Assembly (NCBI GenBank): GCA_002382325.1
Contig: DGAG01000008.1
Span: 1 to 58,258 of the forward strand
DNA length: 58,258 bases
DNA from: Epsilonproteobacteria bacterium UBA4036
GTDB taxonomy: Bacteria > Campylobacterota > Campylobacteria > Campylobacterales > Arcobacteraceae
Reading direction: 5' to 3'
Position numbers and translations under genes: made by a program. The notes under the pieces are model-generated. The model made no database searches, was not told the DNA's origin, and saw nothing but the letters and a program-made list of their open reading frames with translations. Below are positions 49,882-57,436 of this stretch, piece by piece. Position 1 is the stretch's first letter, and every line of letters begins with the position of its first letter.

Positions 49882-49890
49882 ATTATACCA
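49882..49890 (-). promoter_or_regulatory. Promoter of the flaG-fliY-mot operon
   Basis: The minus strand reads TGGTATAAT (extended -10) with TTAACT 16 bases upstream as a possible -35. It lies 34 bases before the flaG-like start. No sigma-54 type GG-N10-GC element is apparent in this gap. Confidence 0.5.
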
Positions 49891-49928
49891 AAAATATTTT
49901 AAAAGTTAATATTTCTGTATAAATCCCT

Positions 49929-51923
49929 TTATAACGATTCTAAAAATTCATCAAAGCCTATTAAATCAAAATCAATGAATGTATCATAATACGGATACGA
50001 AAAGAACTGTTTTGCACTGTTGATTTTAAGTTCTTGTATAAGTTGTACTCCATTGAGAAAATTGGCTCCTGAATCATTGATCAATGCTTTTATTAGCGAG
50101 ATTTGTAATGATGCTTCATTGTACTCTTTTTGTTGTAAATACGCAGCAACCATCAAATAAAGAGTATATTTGTCTTTGAGTTCATAACGATTTTGCAAAT
50201 ACTCCAAAATACCAATGGCTGCATTGGAATTATTGTCGTGAATAAGTTTAATGGCAAGTGTTCGTATGTAAGAAGGAGAGTAGTAGTTGTCGATATTAAA
50301 ATTGGCTCGATCAAATAACGCTAACGCTTTTAAGATATCAATATAAAACTCCGTTATAATCACCGAACCTTCTAAAAAGTTATTGTTGATTTGTAAAGGA
50401 AGAGTATCTTGTAATCGAGCAATATAGTTAAATTTGTTTTCATTGGGTTGTTTAATGGCTTTATTCATTAAATAAACCAAAGGATCTTTGTAGTATTTTG
50501 CAAAGAGTTCTTCGTTACCTAAAATGGGCTCATTTTTTTTCAATTTTTCTAATAGTTCCAAAAAGCTGTATAAAATCGTATTTTTATACCCTTGTGCTTC
50601 TTGTTTAACATTGGCTTTATTATTAATAAATAACGAATAAAGGGTTTGTCCAAAATAGTTGTATAGCCCATACTCTGAACTCATATTTCTTTCAATATAA
50701 CTTTTATCTTTAACCTCTTTATTGATTCGTTTTGCACTGACTAATGTCATAGCTGCGTACAATTTATTGCCCGGATTAAGTTTATATGCTTTTAAAAAAT
50801 AAGCATGTGCATTTTGAAAATCATGAATTTGAGCTAAAGAGAGAGCCAAATTATAGTAAACATAGGATTTTGTCTCTTTATGTTTAATAAGGTCTTTAAG
50901 TTTTTTAACCCTTACAATAGGGTCTTCTTTGATAATATTAATAAATTCTGAATTATATTTAATCATATTTTCTAAACTTTGCAAATTTTGCTTTGAATTA
51001 AAAATAAATCCTTTGGAACTGTCATAAATAATCTCTTGATTATCTGAAAAAACAAAGGGAGCAAAATAAAATGCCATATCAATTTGTCGATACAAAGAGT
51101 ATTGTGTAACAAAATCTAAATACTCATCACTGGAATATTTGGTTTCATTAAAAGCAATCGTAATAGGCAACTCTTGATTAACGGTAAAATTGAGTCGTCG
51201 CTCCTCTAAAATATTAAGATGCTCTTGCAGTTTTGTTAAACTGTTGGACTTTAAATCTCGATAAATCATAAACCACAAAATGGTATCGACTTGATCTTCA
51301 CTTAACGCTTCTTTATATGCCCGTTCTAAAAAAGCCTCACTTTTTTTAAAATCATTGAGTTTTAAATGTAACAGTGCTTTTTTAAAATCAACCCCTTTAG
51401 AAACATTTTCCAAAATTCTTAACGCATTTTTATACTCTTTAAGTACAATAAAGGTATCTGCAAGCATTCGTTTTTCATTATCGGATAAATTGGGATTATT
51501 TTTTGCTGCATTAATTAAGTCTTGCAAATAGTGATCTTCATTGGTTATTTTATATAAATAATAAGCACTGCTCATAAAAGAGTAGGTATCTGAAAACATC
51601 AACTCTTTAACATTGTAAATTTGATTTAAATATATTGTGGCATTCTTAAAAGAATTGAGTTTGTAATACGCAATACCAATGTTTAAAAAAGAAGGAACTC
51701 TCAGCACTTGTGCGGTTTGTTTAAAAATATCAATCGCTTTTTCGTACTCTTTTTTTTCCAACAAAGCAACCCCTTTGTTAAAATCAACTTGCAAGGTGGT
51801 TACGTTTTGTTGTTTTTTAAGTTTATCGTAGGTAAATAAAATATTCGGTAGCGCTTCAATGGTATCATTAACTCGTGCCAAAGAGAGTGTAAGCATACAC
51901 ACGAAAAGAAGAAAAAGTTTCAT
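49929..51923 (-). CDS. Second periplasmic TPR protein in the flagellar cluster
   Basis: The 664-residue protein has a Sec signal peptide (MKLFLLFVCMLTLSLA) followed by TPR-like helical repeats, with clear units such as NKGVALLEKKEYEKAIDIFKQ, NIGIAYYKLNSFKNATIYLNQ and YYNLALSLAQIHDFQNAHAYF. The C-terminal third is helical and rich in Tyr and Asn. It is not recognised. It matches the other TPR protein (36866-38863) in length and architecture, but sequence identity is not obvious. The context suggests a motor scaffold part such as the PflA/PflB group of Campylobacter. It follows the coiled-coil protein gene by nine bases. Confidence 0.7.
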   Translation of the reverse strand: MKLFLLFVCMLTLSLARVNDTIEALPNILFTYDKLKKQQNVTTLQVDFNKGVALLEKKEYEKAIDIFKQTAQVLRVPSFLNIGIAYYKLNSFKNATIYLNQIYNVKELMFSDTYSFMSSAYYLYKITNEDHYLQDLINAAKNNPNLSDNEKRMLADTFIVLKEYKNALRILENVSKGVDFKKALLHLKLNDFKKSEAFLERAYKEALSEDQVDTILWFMIYRDLKSNSLTKLQEHLNILEERRLNFTVNQELPITIAFNETKYSSDEYLDFVTQYSLYRQIDMAFYFAPFVFSDNQEIIYDSSKGFIFNSKQNLQSLENMIKYNSEFINIIKEDPIVRVKKLKDLIKHKETKSYVYYNLALSLAQIHDFQNAHAYFLKAYKLNPGNKLYAAMTLVSAKRINKEVKDKSYIERNMSSEYGLYNYFGQTLYSLFINNKANVKQEAQGYKNTILYSFLELLEKLKKNEPILGNEELFAKYYKDPLVYLMNKAIKQPNENKFNYIARLQDTLPLQINNNFLEGSVIITEFYIDILKALALFDRANFNIDNYYSPSYIRTLAIKLIHDNNSNAAIGILEYLQNRYELKDKYTLYLMVAAYLQQKEYNEASLQISLIKALINDSGANFLNGVQLIQELKINSAKQFFSYPYYDTFIDFDLIGFDEFLESL

Positions 51924-51932
51924 CTGCTTTAA

Positions 51933-52262
51933 TTATACCATGGTATGAATTTGTGCATACAGGTCATCACAACGACGCTCTAAAACATCAACTTTGTGCT
52001 TAAGCTCAGTATTTTCAATACGTAAAGATTGTAAGTCGTTTCGTGCCACTTGCAAGTTATCATGTTTTGACTCTAAAGCCGAAATACTTCCTTTGATTTT
52101 TTGCTCATAATTTTTTTTCAACTCTTCAAGTTTTTTAATCTCTTGTTCTAAAATATTCTTCTCTTCATTGACTTTTTTGTATAAACTTTTATACACATTC
52201 ATACTCGAAAAGAAATACAATGCTAAAATACCAAGAAGTGTAAGCAGTAAAAAGTTTTCCAA
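51933..52262 (-). CDS. Small membrane-anchored coiled-coil protein
   Basis: The 109-residue protein has an N-terminal membrane helix (NFLLLTLLGILALYFFSSMNV) and an uninterrupted coiled coil (residues 32-105, e.g. KLEELKKNYEQKIKGSISALE). It is not recognised. It follows the second hook gene after a terminator and precedes the TPR gene by nine bases. It could anchor or stabilise a motor part, which is inference. Confidence 0.6.
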   Translation of the reverse strand: MENFLLLTLLGILALYFFSSMNVYKSLYKKVNEEKNILEQEIKKLEELKKNYEQKIKGSISALESKHDNLQVARNDLQSLRIENTELKHKVDVLERRCDDLYAQIHTMV

Positions 52263-52276
52263 TGTCAGCCCTTAAA

Positions 52277-52306
52277 ACAAACAAATAGAAAGCTCTATTT
52301 GTTTGT
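52277..52306 (-). terminator. Intrinsic terminator after the second hook gene
   Basis: ACAAACAAATAGA (52277-52289) pairs perfectly over 13 bp with its complement at 52294-52306 around a four-base loop, and a T run follows on the minus strand. It lies just downstream of the flgE-like stop codon, so the following genes need readthrough or their own promoter. Confidence 0.8.
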
Positions 52307-52316
52307 AAAATTAAAA

Positions 52317-54266
52317 TTATCGTTTTAAATTAATCAGTGTATTTAACAACTCATCTGATGTTGTAATTGATTTTGCATTGGCTTCAAATGCTCGTTGAAA
52401 TACCATAAGGTTAACCAAACTTTCACTTAAATCGGCTTCACTCAATTCCAACGTTCGCCCTTGAACCTCAGCTGCTTTAGCATTATTGATATTGTACATT
52501 GGACTTCCCGATTCATTGGTTTTTGCTAATAAGTTATCTCCCACTGGTTCAAGCCCTCTGTTGTTATTAAATAAAGCAATAGCTAATTGCCCAATAGCAA
52601 AAGAGACACCATCTTGTTTGATTGTGATAAGCCCTGTTTTATCAACGGAAAACTCTCCCAATGCTGTATCTGAAATGCCTAATGTATCTAATCTTAATTG
52701 TAAAGAGTCTCTTGAAGCAGTTTGGTCAATTTTATTTCTTAACTCAATAAATTCAGCTCCGGCCCCTTCTCTTCCACTGTGAGTAGCATTTTTCTCAATA
52801 ACACCGATATTTGCACCTACATCTGGATTCGTTGTTCTATCCAATATCGTACTAAATTCAACATCAAAATTTGAATCTTTTGTCTCAAGAACTAAAGCCC
52901 CATTAACAACTTTTGCCACAATATATTGATTTAATTCTATATTGGCATTAATTTCAGTTGCAATTTCTTGTGCAGCTGTAGCGGGATCTGTACTTGTAGT
53001 GTTTCCAGCAGGTATCGAAATTGGTCCACCTGCGGGTACGGATACATTTGCTTTGGCATCTTTATCCCAAATAGTTAATCTAAAATCAAAATCATATCCT
53101 GCTGCAATTGTTCCTGCTGCTGCTACATCAAACAAATCTGTAGTTAAGAAAACATCTCTTTGTTTTCCTGTTACTGCTTCAGAAAGTTTATTTCGAACCG
53201 ATTCTAATGCCGCTAATCCACTTCCTTCAACCGCATCTCTTCCATCAGTTGTTCGTACTGCTCCATTAACTTCAGTTGTTCCAGATTGAGATAAAACACC
53301 GCTGACTAAAAAAGGCTCTCCTGGAATCAGCGATTCAATTTTCATAATCCCTAAATTTACATCAGCGGTTAAAGTACTTTCATTGAGTGCTGCATCAACC
53401 ATATACGCTTTTAATCCTGGTATTGAAGAGATTTGATCGGCCAATTTTTTCATCGTTGTTGCATAATCTGTGTCCCATTCTTGTGTTTTATGAACACCGT
53501 TGACATATACAGAAATAATATCACTATCACCATTAACAATACCACCTTGATCTTCAAAGTCAATAAAAGAAATTTGGCTTACAGCAGAAGCAGAGAGTCC
53601 ATCTGGATTCTCTTTATATTTTTGTAATGCTGCTGCATATGCTGTTGAAAGCTCTTCAATATCTGCAATTTTACCTGACTCTGTTTTATAACCAGCTCCA
53701 CTAAAAACTGTTGAAGAATCTGATTTAGATGTCGTATTATAATCTGTCGTTTTAGCAGTAATGGTTTCAACATAGTTAGCATGACTAACAATTTCAGTAC
53801 TAACTAATTTTGTATAATCATTCGTAAATCTAGTAATATTTGGGTTGGTTGAAATTACATCTGCATCGGTATCAAGCTGAGTCATAATCCAGCCTTGAAC
53901 TTCATTTCCTGCAGCATCTTGAAGGGTACCGTTATCACCCATTCTTAGGTTACCTGCTCGGGTATAATACGTTTCGGCTGTTCCCCCGCCATTATCTTTA
54001 TTGGCAACCGTTAAAAAACCATCTCCTGATAAAGCAACATCGTATGCAACTCCAGTAGGTTTTAATGTTCCTTGTTCATATATTTTTTCAGCATCAAGAA
54101 CTTTTGAACCTTTACCGATTCTGTCTTGATACATTTGATCTGCAAATGCAATTCTTGATGCTTTGTATCCTACTGTGTTAACGTTTGCAATATTATGTGC
54201 TTCATTATCCAATGCTTTTTGATGCGAAGATAATCCGCTAATTCCTGTCCATAGTGCACCAATCAT
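52317..54266 (-). CDS. flgE: Second FlgE-type flagellar hook protein
   Basis: This 649-residue axial protein has the FlgE/FlgG N-terminal rod/hook motif (LWTGISGLSSHQKALDNEAHNIANVNTVGYKASRIAFADQMYQDRIG) and the C-terminal LSESLVNLMVFQRAFEANAKSITTSDELLNTLINLK. Between them is a long exposed middle domain. It is clearly a paralogue of the 485-residue protein encoded just upstream, with the same motifs at both ends and a larger centre. It may be the main hook subunit or a distal variant. The upstream gap of 112 bases carries a palindrome and 16-bp repeats. Confidence 0.9.
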   Translation of the reverse strand: MIGALWTGISGLSSHQKALDNEAHNIANVNTVGYKASRIAFADQMYQDRIGKGSKVLDAEKIYEQGTLKPTGVAYDVALSGDGFLTVANKDNGGGTAETYYTRAGNLRMGDNGTLQDAAGNEVQGWIMTQLDTDADVISTNPNITRFTNDYTKLVSTEIVSHANYVETITAKTTDYNTTSKSDSSTVFSGAGYKTESGKIADIEELSTAYAAALQKYKENPDGLSASAVSQISFIDFEDQGGIVNGDSDIISVYVNGVHKTQEWDTDYATTMKKLADQISSIPGLKAYMVDAALNESTLTADVNLGIMKIESLIPGEPFLVSGVLSQSGTTEVNGAVRTTDGRDAVEGSGLAALESVRNKLSEAVTGKQRDVFLTTDLFDVAAAGTIAAGYDFDFRLTIWDKDAKANVSVPAGGPISIPAGNTTSTDPATAAQEIATEINANIELNQYIVAKVVNGALVLETKDSNFDVEFSTILDRTTNPDVGANIGVIEKNATHSGREGAGAEFIELRNKIDQTASRDSLQLRLDTLGISDTALGEFSVDKTGLITIKQDGVSFAIGQLAIALFNNNRGLEPVGDNLLAKTNESGSPMYNINNAKAAEVQGRTLELSEADLSESLVNLMVFQRAFEANAKSITTSDELLNTLINLKR

Positions 54267-54280
54267 AATAAATCCTTTTT

Positions 54281-54294
54281 AAGAGTTAACTCTT
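54281..54294. promoter_or_regulatory. 14-bp palindrome in the leader of the second hook gene
   Basis: AAGAGTTAACTCTT is a perfect palindrome located between the probable promoter and the ribosome-binding site of the hook gene (minus strand), 14 bases upstream of the start codon. It may be an operator or an RNA stem. Confidence 0.5.
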
Positions 54295-54320
54295 CTATAA
54301 TCTTTAATCTTTGAATATAA

Positions 54321-54368
54321 GATATTCAAATACCAATATTTCAATAAATACTGATATTTAAATACCAA
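54321..54368 (-). repeat. Three 16-bp repeats upstream of the second hook gene
   Basis: On the minus strand TTGGTATTTAAATATC (54353-54368) and TTGGTATTTGAATATC (54321-54336) differ at one base. They are separated by a 16-bp diverged unit (AGTATTTATTGAAATA). Regular 16-bp spacing upstream of a gene suggests a regulator-binding array. Confidence 0.6.
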
Positions 54369-54370
54369 GC

Positions 54371-54397
54371 CATGCAACTTATTTTTTAAGTTGTATG
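54371..54397 (-). terminator. Hairpin overlapping the end of the first hook gene
   Basis: CATGCAACTTA (54371-54381) pairs with TAAGTTGTATG (54387-54397), with one wobble, around a five-T loop, spanning the stop codon of flgE. There is no strong T run after it on the minus strand, so it may only partly terminate. Confidence 0.4.
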
Positions 54398-55836
54398 GCA
54401 ATGCTTAAAAATTCATCACTGGTCGTAATTGATTTTGAATTAGCTTCATAGGCACGCTGATACACCATCAAGTTTACTAAGTTTTCACCCAATTCAGCGT
54501 TACTTAATTCTAATGTCTTTCCAATTATTTTTGAGCTACTCGTTGCATCTAAAGGTTCTCCCGAATTTCTTGTCGCCGCAAATAAATTTCCACCTTGAGG
54601 GTCCAATGATAATTCATCTGCAAAAGCTGCCGTTTGAATTCGTCCAACTGCATATTTGTTATCTCCTTGAACCATATAAATAATACCATTAATAATTTCT
54701 GGACTGCTAAATTGATTATCTGAAATACCTAAACTGGTTAAATTTAATTGCAAATCATCCACACTTGTCATATTTAAAGCTTGATTAGGTTGTAAGACTT
54801 TACTGACTGATGTTGTAACTTGTGTAATTTCTGCATCAGCCCGTGTTAATGCTTCTTCAAGTGCAGTAAAACTTGCTTCAACATCTGCCAAACCACTTCC
54901 TGCAATCGCATCAATTTTAGTAAGAGTATAAGCATTATCATTGATAAGGGCATCTGAAATAGTCAAGTTTTTACCAGGTACCAATGTATTAATTGTTAAA
55001 TCTCCTGAAACAGAATCAAACGTTGCTTCTTTTATTCCTTCCAAAGAGGATATCTTTTCCGCCAATAAAGCCATCGTGGTAGCTGCATCATCTGTAAATG
55101 TTTGCGTAATTTTTGTATTACCTACATAAATAGACACAACATCATTTGAATCAATTAATTGTGTTGCATAATCATTGTAAGATGCTGTTGCTGTTTGATT
55201 GGTTGAAGCTGTTCCTTGAACTTGATTTGTTCCATATGCATTTAACTTATTTCTATAGTCTTCTTGCAATAATTGAATATTTTCTATTTTTGATCCAGCT
55301 GTTTTAGTTACTCTTCCTGTAATTGGATCAACATCATTGGCAGCACTCTGCCGATAATCGGTTGCTTTTGCGTTAATGGTATCCACAGAAGTGTCTGATT
55401 CAATAACTTTTGAAGCAATAAACTGTGTATACAAACTCGTATTAATCATATCTCCTGTTATCGTTGCACCAACCCCTTGAACATAATTCCCACCGGAGGT
55501 AATCAGTTTTCCATCAACACCTTGTTTTAAATCCCCTGCTTTGGTATAAAAAATACCTCCCGTATTTGGATCTGATACAATAAAAAAACCATTTCCTTGA
55601 ATAGCTACATCATAACTGTTACCCGTTTGTTTATAACTTCCATTCGTAAAATCTTTTTGAACGGTTTGTGTTGCTGAACCTTTTCCAATTCTGTCTTGGT
55701 ACATTAAGTCTGTAAAGTTAATTCTATCTGATTTGTATCCAACAGTATTTACGTTGGCAATATTATTTGACTCTACATTCAGCGCTTTCTGGAAAGAATC
55801 TAATCCAGAAATCCCATTATACATTGCTGAAATCAT
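54379..55836 (-). CDS. flgE: Flagellar hook protein FlgE
   Basis: The 485-residue axial protein has the N-terminal MISAMYNGISGLDSFQKALNVESNNIANVNTVGYKSDRINFTDLMYQDRIGKG, an internal domain with SYDVAIQGNGFFIV, and the C-terminal LGENLVNLMVYQRAYEANSKSITTSDEFLSIAIQLKK. It forms the curved hook. It overlaps flgD by four bases, which couples hook and hook cap. A paralogue lies downstream at 52317-54266. FlgF and FlgG are related, but the length and the flgD neighbour point to FlgE. Confidence 0.92.
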   Translation of the reverse strand: MISAMYNGISGLDSFQKALNVESNNIANVNTVGYKSDRINFTDLMYQDRIGKGSATQTVQKDFTNGSYKQTGNSYDVAIQGNGFFIVSDPNTGGIFYTKAGDLKQGVDGKLITSGGNYVQGVGATITGDMINTSLYTQFIASKVIESDTSVDTINAKATDYRQSAANDVDPITGRVTKTAGSKIENIQLLQEDYRNKLNAYGTNQVQGTASTNQTATASYNDYATQLIDSNDVVSIYVGNTKITQTFTDDAATTMALLAEKISSLEGIKEATFDSVSGDLTINTLVPGKNLTISDALINDNAYTLTKIDAIAGSGLADVEASFTALEEALTRADAEITQVTTSVSKVLQPNQALNMTSVDDLQLNLTSLGISDNQFSSPEIINGIIYMVQGDNKYAVGRIQTAAFADELSLDPQGGNLFAATRNSGEPLDATSSSKIIGKTLELSNAELGENLVNLMVYQRAYEANSKSITTSDEFLSIAIQLKK

Positions 55837-56327
55837 AACATACTTCCGTCCACTACTCGTGTAATATTGTTATAATTGATTCGAGTGGGTTCAGTATCAT
55901 AAATCAGTTGATTGGTTTCACTGTTGTATCCTACAATTTGATATCCTTCCAAATAAAGAGTCCCATCTATCGATTCAACGGAATTGACTTTAAACTGTTT
56001 TGAAATACCACTGTCTCCTATTTCACCATTTTCAATTACTTGCCCTATAATATTAGACGCACTTGCCAGTGTTGATTGGGCAAAAGAATTTTGTAAAGAT
56101 TTCATTGCTTCAATCGTAGCTGTGTTGGTTTCAATGGTTGACATCTGCATTTGATTTTGCATCATCTGACTTGAATCCATCGGCTTTGTTGGATCTTGTA
56201 ACTTTAACTCTTCAAGCATTAACTTCAAAAAGTCTGAGTTGGTTAATTTGTCGTTGCTTACAGCACTTGTATAGGTATTCCCATTTGCATCAACTACCGT
56301 GTTGACTTGTACATTATCTACAGACAT
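55833..56327 (-). CDS. flgD: Flagellar hook-capping protein FlgD
   Basis: The 164-residue hook cap has the conserved N-terminal segment LTNSDFLKLMLEELKLQDPTKPMDSSQMMQNQMQMSTIETN. A short beta part follows, with GQVIENGEIGDSG. The protein is shorter than E. coli FlgD. It helps assemble hook subunits, then leaves. It is immediately followed by flgE with a four-base overlap, and preceded by fliN with a ten-base gap. Confidence 0.93.
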   Translation of the reverse strand: MSVDNVQVNTVVDANGNTYTSAVSNDKLTNSDFLKLMLEELKLQDPTKPMDSSQMMQNQMQMSTIETNTATIEAMKSLQNSFAQSTLASASNIIGQVIENGEIGDSGISKQFKVNSVESIDGTLYLEGYQIVGYNSETNQLIYDTEPTRINYNNITRVVDGSML

Positions 56328-56337
56328 TGTATTTTCC

Positions 56338-56628
56338 TTAAATCATTTGTTCTTCGAAGAAGTATCGAACAACATTATCTGAATCCATAGCGTCTTGAAG
56401 TCTTACTGCAAGCTTTTCATCGATTACAATAATATCTCCTGTTCCTACGATTCTTGTATTCACATAAATATCACCACCACTACCCGCATATTTGTCGAGT
56501 GTAATAATATCACCCTCACTGAGATTTAAAAAATCTCGGATAGTCAGTTGTGCATTACCCAGAATTACATCTACGACTATTTCCGTATCTACTAATAAGT
56601 CATAATCTCTTTCTGTAATATCTACCAT
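56338..56628 (-). CDS. fliN: Flagellar motor switch protein FliN
   Basis: The 96-residue SpoA-domain protein forms the bottom of the C ring. It has DTEIVVDVILGNAQLTIRDFLNLSEGDIITLD and NTRIVGTGDIIVIDEKLAVRL. It is the first gene after a promoter at 56655-56663 and is followed by flgD-flgE. The FliY protein (48601-49518) has a second copy of this domain. Confidence 0.9.
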   Translation of the reverse strand: MVDITERDYDLLVDTEIVVDVILGNAQLTIRDFLNLSEGDIITLDKYAGSGGDIYVNTRIVGTGDIIVIDEKLAVRLQDAMDSDNVVRYFFEEQMI

Positions 56629-56654
56629 AAAAACTCTTTCTCGTAATATAAAAA

Positions 56655-56663
56655 ATTATAACA
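56655..56663 (-). promoter_or_regulatory. Extended -10 promoter of fliN-flgD-flgE
   Basis: The minus strand reads TGTTATAAT 27 bases upstream of the fliN start. It has the extended -10 form without an evident -35. The rest of the 130-base gap (56629-56758) is AT-rich, with a weak inverted repeat around 56720-56750. Confidence 0.5.
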
Positions 56664-56758
56664 TAAAGCAAGCGACACCACTGCGTAAAAAAATAATAAA
56701 AAAAGTGAATTTATAAGAATAATTCGCCTATTAAGCAAATATTAATAAAAGTAGAGTT

Positions 56759-57436
56759 TTAAATGACGCTTTCTAATGATTCAAGCATGGAGTTAACTTT
56801 TGCCTCAATATTGCCATCAAAATTTCCCAAATCACTGGCAATAACAACACCACCAGCCGTTACATTAATGTCTTCATGCAATTCAATGAAGGAGTCTAAT
56901 TTAAGTTGGTCTTTTAATGCAATGTAATCTTTAGGATTAAGATGAATTTGAATTTTTGAAGCTGTTTTGACTTTATTAAGCAGATGTTTGATGGTCTCTT
57001 TTGCAATCAAAGAAGAGTTTTCTCCAATTTCTATGGTGATAATCTTTTTAGCAATTGCCATGGATGTTTTTAAAATTTTACTCTCCAATTGAAAAGTGGC
57101 TTGTTCAAAAAACGACGCATAATTTTTCAAATCTTTAATGGCTTGTACGACTTGTTTGTCCAAATCTCTTCCCGTTACCCCATTGGTTTCAATGTTACTG
57201 ACTTTCGATTCAATTGCTTGCATATGGGCTTTAAGCGCTTGTAATTCGGTTAATAAAGGATCCACATAACCAGCAGGTTTTTGTTCCCCCAAAGAGGCAA
57301 CTTGTTGCATTTTTTCATTTTGAACATTGACCTCATCGTTATAAAACGAGCCCAACTGATACGCTTGAAGTTCTTTGTCTTTCTCTTTATTGCCTTTGAC
57401 AATCGTAGCATTAGAATACACGTTATTTTTTTGCAT
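56759..57436 (-). CDS. fliH: Flagellar assembly protein FliH
   Basis: This 225-residue cytosolic protein regulates the FliI ATPase. A low-complexity N-terminal part with a coiled coil (LLTELQALKAHMQAIESKVSNIE) precedes the FliH/HrpE domain from about residue 100 (FEQATFQLESKILKTSMAIAKKIITIEIGENSS). The domain ends GGVVIASDLGNFDGNIEAKVNSMLE. It overlaps fliG by one base. Family assignment rests on the domain and neighbourhood. Confidence 0.88.
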   Translation of the reverse strand: MQKNNVYSNATIVKGNKEKDKELQAYQLGSFYNDEVNVQNEKMQQVASLGEQKPAGYVDPLLTELQALKAHMQAIESKVSNIETNGVTGRDLDKQVVQAIKDLKNYASFFEQATFQLESKILKTSMAIAKKIITIEIGENSSLIAKETIKHLLNKVKTASKIQIHLNPKDYIALKDQLKLDSFIELHEDINVTAGGVVIASDLGNFDGNIEAKVNSMLESLESVI

